A stretch of DNA of 11,528 bases from a bacterium (GTDB lineage Bacteria; Patescibacteriota; Minisyncoccia; Minisyncoccales; JAGGSE01), in contig JAGGSE010000059.1 in NCBI GenBank assembly GCA_021159225.1, forward strand, positions 1-11,528, given 5' to 3'. The notes under the pieces are model-generated. The model was not told where the DNA came from and ran no database searches. It saw only the letters and a program-made list of their open reading frames with translations. The position numbers and the translations under genes were made by a program. This document shows, piece after piece, positions 6,442-11,528 of this stretch. Position 1 is the first letter of the stretch; every line of letters starts with the position of its first letter.

Positions 6442-8085
6442 TTACAGGCATGCCTGATGCTTGATGTCCTCAATTTTTGCGGAGCCAATTCCTTTAATCC
6501 TATTCTGAAAATCCTCAAAGGAAGCGAAGGGGGTCTTCTCTCTTTCCTGAATAATCTGCTCGGCGGTTTTTTCTCCTATCCATTTTATTTTTATCAGGTC
6601 CTCTTTAGGGGCGGTATTAAGGTTTATACATCCGGAGTTGCTGTTAGAGGTCTCAGTGCTTAAGGTCGGCGTTTCCCCCTCAGGCAATTCTATTATAATC
6701 TCTTTCTCTGCTTTGCCAGTTAATTGCTTCTTCTCGCTCTCTCTTATTTTAGCGATAATTTTTGCTCTGCCCCTGAAATCCTTTTTGCTCTCTTTAATCC
6801 TCAACTGAAATTTGCCCAAGAAGGAAGAGCCGGAAAAAAGACGAGAGATGTATTTATAAGACGACTGCCACTTGCCTGATTTCTGGTCGTAAATCTCGGA
6901 AAGGGTTTTGTTCTGTTCGCTTTCTATTGAAATTTTCACATCGTAGGCAGCGCTTTCAAGATTTGACACGGACAGGGAAACCTCAATCTCCTTATCAACT
7001 GGGAATCTTTGGGGGCAAGCAAAACTAATCTGGGGCTTAAACTCCTCCTGTTTAGAAGGAGGGCTAAAAGAACCGCCGCCGCTTGCTCTGCCGCTTGCCG
7101 ACTTTTGCGGCCTATAGCCGGAACTATTTTCTGCCTTTGGCGTGCCTCCGGGGGCTTTACTTGTCTGCCAGTTAAGGTCTGGCTTTCTCTCCATCGTCCT
7201 TTTTGTTGAATTGTCCCCGGCCGGCCAGGTTGAACTGGCAAAAACCTCATCTTCCAGTTGGCAGTTTTTGTCAAAAAGATAGAGGGCTTCATTTTCGTTT
7301 TTCAGGCCGCCTTTGTAGATAAAATCCGGCTTTATTCCAGCAAGCAGGGAATCGTCCGACCTCTTCAAAAGAAAAAATCCATTTTTAAGAATACCAACCT
7401 CTTCAGGGAAAACTATTCTAATTTTCTTGTCTTTGTTGTAAATCTGCCAGCCGGACAAATCTATATCTTCTCCCGAGAGGTTTTTTAATTCAATCCACTC
7501 GTCCGCTGGAGAATCTACCCCTCCCATCCAAGAAATCTCGTTGAAAATCACCTTATCTCTCCTTGGCTCTTCTCCTTCTTGTTTTTGGCAAAGAACAGGA
7601 CCCTCGTTCATCTTGGATACCGCAGTGTTTAATGTCTCCATTTCATCTTTTAGTTGGTCAATCGCTTCTCTTAATTTTTCAAGTTCGGTTCTAAAAAGAG
7701 CGATTTCTTTTTTGTGCTCTTCTATTTCTCTTTTGTATTCTTGCTCTCTTAACTGGCTGGCTTTTTCCTGCCTTTCCAGCATCTTTTCTAATCGGGCAAC
7801 GGTCTCTTTTTCTATTTCCAATTTTTGCTTTAGTTCTTCTATCTCTTGAAGCGCCTCTTCTTCTTTTTGCTCGGATAGGAAAATCTTTCTCTTAAACTCC
7901 TTCAAAAGAGAATTCATCTCTTTTAAGGAGGAGTTTAATTCTTCAATCTTCTGGTCATTGTTTCTCGTTAAAAAACTGGCTGCACCGGCAAAGGAATCTG
8001 GAAAACCTGCTGGTCTTGAAAGAAAAAAAGCGCCAAACCCGGCAGATAAAATCGTCAGTAAAAGAATTGCCTTCTTTTTAGCCAT
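6442..8085 (-). CDS. Membrane-anchored coiled-coil / lamin-tail / ComEA-type HhH protein
   Basis: This 547-residue surface protein has an N-terminal anchor (about 5-23), a long coiled coil (about 42-158, rich in Glu/Lys heptads), a lamin-tail domain (about 178-310, opening VIFNEISWMG with DEWIELKNLSG and DLSGWQI), a Ser/Gly/Pro linker (about 320-348), and a beta-rich domain of unknown type (about 350-470). It ends in a ComEA-like helix-hairpin-helix tail (486-547, INLNTAPKEDLIKIKWIGEK and IKGIGSAKIEDI). Cys486 and Cys546 bracket that tail and could form a disulfide. ComEA-type HhH domains bind double-stranded DNA outside the membrane during uptake; lamin-tail domains occur in many secreted bacterial proteins. 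A role in capturing DNA at the surface is therefore plausible but inferred. The ATG at 8085 has only a weak AGAAAG upstream. It follows the 8174-8767 gene by 88 bases. Confidence 0.8.
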   Translation of the reverse strand: MAKKKAILLLTILSAGFGAFFLSRPAGFPDSFAGAASFLTRNNDQKIEELNSSLKEMNSLLKEFKRKIFLSEQKEEEALQEIEELKQKLEIEKETVARLEKMLERQEKASQLREQEYKREIEEHKKEIALFRTELEKLREAIDQLKDEMETLNTAVSKMNEGPVLCQKQEGEEPRRDKVIFNEISWMGGVDSPADEWIELKNLSGEDIDLSGWQIYNKDKKIRIVFPEEVGILKNGFFLLKRSDDSLLAGIKPDFIYKGGLKNENEALYLFDKNCQLEDEVFASSTWPAGDNSTKRTMERKPDLNWQTSKAPGGTPKAENSSGYRPQKSASGRASGGGSFSPPSKQEEFKPQISFACPQRFPVDKEIEVSLSVSNLESAAYDVKISIESEQNKTLSEIYDQKSGKWQSSYKYISRLFSGSSFLGKFQLRIKESKKDFRGRAKIIAKIRESEKKQLTGKAEKEIIIELPEGETPTLSTETSNSNSGCINLNTAPKEDLIKIKWIGEKTAEQIIQEREKTPFASFEDFQNRIKGIGSAKIEDIKHQACL

Positions 8086-8100
8086 CAGTATCTTTCTAGT

Positions 8101-8123
8101 TAGGACAATATCCTATTGTCCTA
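8101..8123. promoter_or_regulatory. Perfect 10-bp palindrome 15 bases upstream of the lamin-tail gene
   Basis: TAGGACAATA (8101-8110) and TATTGTCCTA (8114-8123) are perfect inverted copies around TCC. The palindrome ends 15 bases before the start codon of the 6442-8085 gene. As DNA it is a textbook shape for a dimeric repressor site; as RNA it makes a tight stem with a three-base loop right in front of the translation start. No U-run follows, so termination is unlikely. Which form is functional cannot be decided from the sequence. Confidence 0.5.
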
Positions 8124-8173
8124 TCCCATCTCCTCGCTTTTAGAGAAACTGCCGGGGTGCTTGACAGACAGAA

Positions 8174-8767
8174 TCAGTAATTAAGAGTCGGGACAAGTTG
8201 GGAATACTGCTTGAGGTTTTCTAGTTGAGATGGGGTTAGTTGCTCGGACATCTCAATCGCTTCCTTGATTAAATCTTGGGAAAATTCCACCTTTTGTCCT
8301 AATCTCAGCCACCCGCCGCCCTTTTTCTTTGCCAGATAATCCTCTATGTAAACCTTGTGCTCGGGGGTTAAATGAAAGGACGAAGGATGGTCTTTCAGAT
8401 AGGACCTCAATGCCCTTCTTGCCAGATGGGTAAGACCTTCTCCTTTTGCCGCTGTTTCAAGGTATTTTTCTGGCTTGCCTTCATTTCTCTGCACCTTGCC
8501 TTCCTGCTCTTTCTCTTTTATTTCCTCGCCCAATTCTGGGGACAGCCCCTGATTATTCTGACCAATCTTCTTTGTAAAAAAGGAGGAGATATCTGCGGCA
8601 AGTCTTGAACCCCGATCTACAAGCGGCTGCCAATTAGGCAAACCGAAACGGACTATAAAACCCATACATCCGAGAATGATTATTGCTGTCAAGAATCCAA
8701 CTGGCAGGAAAGATATTGCTTTTGAAACCTTCTTTGTCCTAATGGCAGACCTAAGAAGTGTCCGCAT
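8174..8767 (-). CDS. Single-pass membrane protein with possible LysM-like extracellular domain
   Basis: This encodes 197 residues: a basic N-terminus, one membrane segment (about 18-40, ISFLPVGFLTAIIILGCMGF), a charged Glu/Lys spacer (about 78-100), and a C-terminal domain (about 101-190). The stretch AAKGEGLTHLARRALRSYL, followed by LTPEHKVYIEDYL and LRLGQKVEFS, has the rhythm of a divergent LysM domain (a G-D/E-G-L...A-R start and a later L-x-x-G-Q-x-V). That would suggest peptidoglycan contact at the surface. The family assignment is an inference from pattern; I do not recognise a named gene. It is the first gene of the minus-strand block and probably shares a transcript with the lamin-tail gene 88 bases downstream. 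A promoter candidate sits immediately upstream, so the mRNA may be nearly leaderless. Confidence 0.65.
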   Translation of the reverse strand: MRTLLRSAIRTKKVSKAISFLPVGFLTAIIILGCMGFIVRFGLPNWQPLVDRGSRLAADISSFFTKKIGQNNQGLSPELGEEIKEKEQEGKVQRNEGKPEKYLETAAKGEGLTHLARRALRSYLKDHPSSFHLTPEHKVYIEDYLAKKKGGGWLRLGQKVEFSQDLIKEAIEMSEQLTPSQLENLKQYSQLVPTLNY

Positions 8768-8774
8768 TACCTAT

Positions 8775-8803
8775 ACTTTACACGTTTCTCAAAAAAAATG
8801 CAA
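8775..8803 (-). promoter_or_regulatory. Promoter candidate for the 8174-8767 gene, near-leaderless
   Basis: On the minus strand, TTGCAT (8798-8803) and TAAAGT (8775-8780) are separated by 17 bases. Transcription would then begin about seven bases later, at or within a base or two of the start codon at 8767. This agrees with the lack of a strong Shine-Dalgarno. The hexamers are only moderate matches to the sigma-70 consensus. Confidence 0.35.
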
Positions 8804-8808
8804 GCCCC

Positions 8809-8837
8809 TTGTAAAAGAGGTTGGGATGTGGGATAAT
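8809..8837 (+). promoter_or_regulatory. Promoter candidate for the structured RNA / 9094 gene
   Basis: TTGTAA (8809-8814) and GATAAT (8832-8837) are separated by exactly 17 bases, matching the sigma-70 consensus at four and five of six positions. The start would be near 8844, nine bases before the first hairpin. It faces away from the minus-strand promoter at 8775-8803, leaving five bases between the two -35 hexamers, so one regulator could affect both. Confidence 0.45.
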
Positions 8838-8843
8838 TTTTTT

Positions 8844-9044
8844 GTGAACAGTATTTGCTAACCGCTTTGGTAGCAAATCTACTGAGGCATCTTGCTTCGG
8901 GGAGCACGAAGTCGCGGTAAGTGGTAAGAAAGAATTTATCTCCAGGCGCTTCCAAAATCTGACCGAGCCATCCATACCTTTTCTGAAACGCAATCTTCTT
9001 CTGGGGCTCGGCTGCGATATGCTCCCCTTGTCAAGATGCCTCAG
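8844..9044 (+). ncRNA. Candidate structured RNA (leader RNA or rod-shaped small RNA)
   Basis: The stretch between the divergent genes is full of nested base pairing. A hairpin at 8853-8878 (ATTTGCTA with TAGCAAAT, plus two G-C pairs past a bulged A) comes first. Then a rod: 8882-8894 pairs perfectly over 13 bp with 9032-9044; after a 4x4 internal loop, GGGGAGCA (8899-8906) pairs with TGCTCCCC (9020-9027); then TCGCGGT (8912-8918) pairs with GCTGCGA (9011-9017), two pairs being G-T. Inside, CCGAGCC (8963-8969) pairs with GGCTCGG (9005-9011), sharing one base with the previous stem. The promoter candidate and downstream plus-strand gene favour the plus strand, but the pairing also holds on the minus strand. 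Length and shape recall 6S RNA; I cannot confirm that, nor exclude a MITE-like inverted-repeat insertion. Confidence 0.5.
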
Positions 9045-9093
9045 CAAAGAAGAAATTATCAAGAATTGCTACTGAAGTAGTTAGACAGTACAT

Positions 9094-10671
9094 GTGAACA
9101 AAAAAGAGATTGAAAAAATTCTAAAAGATAAAAAGGCTTTTCCACATAGGGTTAGATACCTAAAACTAAAGGAGACATACATATCCTGGCTGATTTTTAC
9201 TGGCGATATTGTCTACAAAATCAAAAAGCCGGTCCGCTTTGATTATCTGGATTTTTCCACCCTCAAAAAAAGAAAATTTTTCCTCACCCAAGAACTAAAA
9301 CTCAACCAACGATTGGCAAGGGAGATTTATTTAGATGTCGTTCCCGTTGCTGTCAAAAACAACAGGTTGAGGGTTTTAGAAAAATCAGATTCCCCTCTTC
9401 TCAAAGGCGAAAAGATAAAGGATTACGCTCTGAAAATGAAAGAAATCCCCCAAAGGTATTACGCTCCCTCTTTGCTTGAAAGAGGGAGTTTGAAAAAAGA
9501 GGTTTTAGGCAAACTAGCAAAAATTATTGCCGATTTTCACAAAAGAGCCAAAACATCAAAAGAGATAGAAAAATACGGCAGGCTAAAAATTATCAGAAAG
9601 AACTGGGAAGAAAATTTTAAACAGACCAAGCCGTTTGTAGGTAAACTGATAAATAAAACCATTTTTGTGTTTATCAAAAAAGAGGTTAGAAGGTTCCTGA
9701 AAGAAAACAGAGGTCTTTTTGAAAAGAGAATAAGGGAGAAAAAAATTAGGGATTGCCATGGCGATTTTCATACCGGAAATATATTTATTGGTCCCAAAAA
9801 AATTTTTACAATTGACTGCTTGGAATTTAACAAAAGGTTCCGCTATCAGGACACTGCCGCCGATGCCGCTTTTTTGGCAATGGACCTTGAATATCTAAAA
9901 AGGCCCGACCTTTCTGACTATTTTGTCAAAAAATATGCCGCCAGAAGCAAAGATAAAGACATCTTCAAGATTCTCCCCTTTTATAAATGCTACCGGGCTT
10001 ATGTCAGAGCAAAGGTAGGCTGTTTTTCCCTTCCCAAGGGAGATGTCTTGTCCATCAAGAGATATTTCTCTTTATCCTTCAGATACGCTCTTTCTCTAAA
10101 AAACCGCAAGCCATTTATGCTAATTATCTGCGGGCAAATCGGGACCGGTAAAACCCATCTGGCAGAATATCTCTCCCTGATTACCGGAGCCTATCTTTTG
10201 AGGTCGGATGTCTTAAGAAAAAAGATGTTGGGCATCCCTCTTTTCAGCCATCCCAAAAAAAACATAAAGAAAATCTACGGAGAAAAAACCACCGAGAGAA
10301 TTTATAAGAAGATGAGTTCAGAGGCGCTAAAATGGCTAAAAAGGGGGAAACCGGTTATCTTAGACGCCACATTCAGCAGAGAGAAGTACAGGAAAAAAAT
10401 AAGAGAAGCGGCTGAAAGGTTAGAGATTCCTTATCTTTTTGTAGAGTGCTATGCTCCGGAAAAAAAGATATTAGCCCGGCTGAAACAAAGGGCAAAGAAA
10501 AAAGAAATCTCTGACGCCACAGTGGAGGTCTATCTAAAAAGAAAACAAGAATTTGAAAAAATAAAACTAAAAAAACGCTTTCTTAAACTCAACACCCAAG
10601 GGAACAATGTTGAACAAAAGGCAAACAGGGTTTTGAAAAAACTGCTGTCTCTTGAAGCCAAGAGAATTTAG
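9094..10671 (+). CDS. Bifunctional APH-fold kinase-like / P-loop AAA-type ATPase
   Basis: This 525-residue cytoplasmic protein joins two phosphotransfer-type domains. The N-terminal two thirds (about 15-330) are aminoglycoside-phosphotransferase/choline-kinase-like: an ETYISWLIFTGDIVYKIKKP opening (the Lys-containing strand), then the catalytic-loop motif HGDFHTGNIF (His222, Asp224, Asn229) and a DCLEFN metal-binding motif. The C-terminal third (about 340-525) is a P-loop kinase of the zeta-toxin/gluconate-kinase kind, with Walker A GQIGTGKT (347-354) and a strand ILDATF with Asp424. This fusion is a known widespread family whose substrate is not established, so I name no reaction. Start: GTG at 9094, with no Shine-Dalgarno; an ATG two bases earlier runs straight into TGA. 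The long leader with the structured RNA suggests post-transcriptional control. It is the only plus-strand gene here. Confidence 0.88.
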   Translation: MNKKEIEKILKDKKAFPHRVRYLKLKETYISWLIFTGDIVYKIKKPVRFDYLDFSTLKKRKFFLTQELKLNQRLAREIYLDVVPVAVKNNRLRVLEKSDSPLLKGEKIKDYALKMKEIPQRYYAPSLLERGSLKKEVLGKLAKIIADFHKRAKTSKEIEKYGRLKIIRKNWEENFKQTKPFVGKLINKTIFVFIKKEVRRFLKENRGLFEKRIREKKIRDCHGDFHTGNIFIGPKKIFTIDCLEFNKRFRYQDTAADAAFLAMDLEYLKRPDLSDYFVKKYAARSKDKDIFKILPFYKCYRAYVRAKVGCFSLPKGDVLSIKRYFSLSFRYALSLKNRKPFMLIICGQIGTGKTHLAEYLSLITGAYLLRSDVLRKKMLGIPLFSHPKKNIKKIYGEKTTERIYKKMSSEALKWLKRGKPVILDATFSREKYRKKIREAAERLEIPYLFVECYAPEKKILARLKQRAKKKEISDATVEVYLKRKQEFEKIKLKKRFLKLNTQGNNVEQKANRVLKKLLSLEAKRI

Positions 10672-10757
10672 AACGGCTTCTTATTAAAAGCCGGAAAAGA
10701 CGCTAATTGACTCCCGAAAAGGCAAACCGAAACCAACAATCTAATTTTTATATTCAT
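10668..10757 (-). CDS. Possible 29-codon small ORF with signal-peptide-like sequence
   Basis: A short frame starts with ATG at 10757, ten bases after GGAG, which lies inside the end of the AbiEii-type gene. It encodes MNIKIRLLVSVCLFGSQ and 12 further residues, ending in TAA. A basic start followed by a hydrophobic run and Ala-Ser-Phe-Pro-Ala resembles an export signal. It could be a small membrane peptide, a remnant of a longer secreted protein, or chance. It overlaps the end of the opposite-strand 9094-10671 gene by four bases. Evidence is limited to the ribosome site and composition. Confidence 0.25.
   Translation of the reverse strand: MNIKIRLLVSVCLFGSQLASFPAFNKKPF
10674..10693. terminator. 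Weak hairpin between convergent genes
   Basis: CGGCTT (10674-10679) pairs with AAGCCG (10688-10693) around an eight-base loop, two bases after the stop of the 9094 gene and 70 bases after the stop of the convergent AbiEii-type gene. The position suits a bidirectional terminator. Neither side has a real U-tract (the minus side reads TTCTAAATTCTCTT), so the call is weak. Confidence 0.3.
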
Positions 10758-10763
10758 TTTTTA

Positions 10764-11444
10764 TCAACTCCAAGCCCTCATTAAAAACAATAAATCTTTT
10801 TTAAGATTTTTCTTTATCCATTGTTTCTGTTTTTCTTCCACCAATTCTCCCAATCCTTGCAAAATTTGATTATTGTTCACTCTTTCAACACATTTAATAC
10901 AATCTTTAAGATATTCATTTAGGTTTTTGCCTGTCCGCAATTTGATTATATTTTCATTAATATCCCAGCGATTGGAAAAGAAGTAGTACAAATCAAAAAT
11001 ATCGCGATTGGCTATTTTTTTTCTCTGGGTAAGAGCAATTAATTTATTAGCAAACATATCCTCTTTTTTTATCACCAACATCCCAATCCCAAGATAATCT
11101 AAAACCTGATAATGATTGCCTAACTCTCTGGTTGAAATCTCGATTTTAATATTTCGTTCTTCTTCTCCGTAACTGAGAAGAAAAAAAATAGTATTTTTTT
11201 TAATATACTGCTGTTTAATCCGGGTATATTTTCCAGAAATTCTTTTTATTTCCTGATAAACTAAATTTTTATCTTCAGGTTTTAATAAATCAAAATCTAA
11301 ATCAGCCGAACGCCGATTTAGGCCATAAAATAAATAAGCGGCTGTCCCTCCTTTAAACCCTAAAAGCGAAGAAATTCGGACATTTTGATAAATGTCCTTA
11401 AGAATCTGGACCATTATAATTTTATGTTTTCTCCAATCAAACAT
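10764..11444 (-). CDS. AbiEii/AbiGii-type nucleotidyltransferase (toxin-like)
   Basis: This 226-residue protein belongs to the AbiEii/AbiGii nucleotidyltransferase family. The signature KGGTAAYLFYGLNRRSADLD (31-50) combines the GG-T/S strand of the DNA polymerase-beta fold with the R-x-S-x-D-L-D metal-binding motif (Arg45, Ser46, Asp48, Asp50). Further on come IEIS (101-104, a likely third acidic strand), the family motif KKEDMFANKLIAL (127-139), and NRDIFDLYYF (146-155). AbiEii proteins are toxin components of type IV systems (AbiEi antitoxin) linked to phage abortive infection; others of the family have no proven toxicity, so a toxin role here is only likely. The start at 11444 lies inside the end of the upstream gene, an eight-base overlap that implies translational coupling. 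The Met at codon 11 is a second possible start. Base composition is more AT-rich than that of the surface-protein gene. Confidence 0.85.
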   Translation of the reverse strand: MFDWRKHKIIMVQILKDIYQNVRISSLLGFKGGTAAYLFYGLNRRSADLDFDLLKPEDKNLVYQEIKRISGKYTRIKQQYIKKNTIFFLLSYGEEERNIKIEISTRELGNHYQVLDYLGIGMLVIKKEDMFANKLIALTQRKKIANRDIFDLYYFFSNRWDINENIIKLRTGKNLNEYLKDCIKCVERVNNNQILQGLGELVEEKQKQWIKKNLKKDLLFLMRAWS

Positions 11445-11528
11445 TTTTGTAATCTTGATAATAGGAATTTAATGTCCTGGCTAATGTTTTTTGTTTATAT
11501 ATATCCAACATATCAAAGCATTTTTGCC
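11437..11528 (-). CDS. Partial gene upstream of the AbiEii-type gene (C-terminus only)
   Basis: An open minus-strand frame enters from the right edge and ends at TGA (11437-11439). The last 30 residues include CFDMLDIYKQKTLARTLNSY and finish in QDYKNV. Its stop overlaps the AbiEii-type start by eight bases (ATGTTTGA). In AbiE operons the gene in this position is the AbiEi antitoxin/transcriptional regulator, so that is the natural guess, but the visible tail carries no motif that proves it. The other two minus-strand frames contain stops within this stretch. The start and most of the gene lie outside the window. Confidence 0.55.
   Translation of the reverse strand, partial: QKCFDMLDIYKQKTLARTLNSYYQDYKNV

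Noticed and set aside
8124..8142. GAGGAG followed by ATG-GGA-TAG on the minus strand as a two-codon upstream ORF before the lamin-tail gene.
   Set aside because: There is no spacing between the ribosome-binding word and the ATG, so it is unlikely to be translated.
8844..9044. tmRNA, SRP RNA or RNase P RNA in the structured leader.
   Set aside because: I found no tRNA-like end or tag frame, no SRP GGAA-loop/GGAAGCAGCC motif, and no RNase P conserved core words on either strand.
8767..9062. Two overlapping minus-strand frames of 62 and 94 codons in the gap before the 9094 gene.
   Set aside because: They overlap each other in different frames, one starts with TTG, and both lie across long perfect inverted repeats, which fits a structured RNA better than two proteins. 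One frame has protein-like stretches, so this is not fully certain.

Overview
The window looks like a chromosomal piece of a Candidate Phyla Radiation (Patescibacteria) bacterium, most likely Parcubacteria-like. The evidence is a combination I associate with that group: a giant repeat-built surface protein with a peptidoglycan-binding domain and a Trp-Ser-Asp...Asp-Trp C-terminus, an ECF sigma factor paired with a DUF5667 membrane protein, a 23S-rRNA-IVP-type four-helix-bundle gene framed by heptanucleotide repeats, a lamin-tail/ComEA hybrid, and weak or absent Shine-Dalgarno sites. UGA is used as a stop (three of the genes here end in TGA), so the standard bacterial code 11 fits. No database search was possible; family names rest on recognised motifs.

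Layout. From 72 to 8767 everything reads on the minus strand. In transcription order: a membrane-anchored protein with a possible LysM-like domain (8174-8767); a membrane-anchored coiled-coil/lamin-tail/helix-hairpin-helix protein (6442-8085), preceded by a perfect palindrome; a four-helix-bundle gene (5943-6305) between inverted arrays of a 7-bp repeat; a two-domain HTH protein (5291-5866); a short palindromic element made of the same 7-bp repeats (about 5148-5270); an ECF sigma factor (4625-5134); its probable anti-sigma partner (3836-4579); a palindrome-rich leader (3633-3835); and the 1186-residue surface protein (72-3632). From about 8800 to 9093 lies a gene-free stretch with two divergent promoter candidates and a strongly base-pairing RNA-like region. 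This leads on the plus strand into a bifunctional APH-fold/P-loop kinase-like protein (9094-10671). The window closes on the minus strand with an AbiEii-type nucleotidyltransferase (10764-11444), overlapped by the tail of an upstream gene that runs off the window, and a possible 29-codon small ORF downstream.

How it fits together. The sigma/anti-sigma pair next to a surface-layer candidate suggests envelope-responsive control of the cell surface, and the two other membrane-anchored proteins fit a cell-envelope neighbourhood. The most unusual material is (i) the inverted heptad-repeat element around the four-helix-bundle gene plus a second, gene-less copy of the same element 600 bp away, and (ii) the rod-shaped structured RNA candidate in the leader of the 9094 gene.
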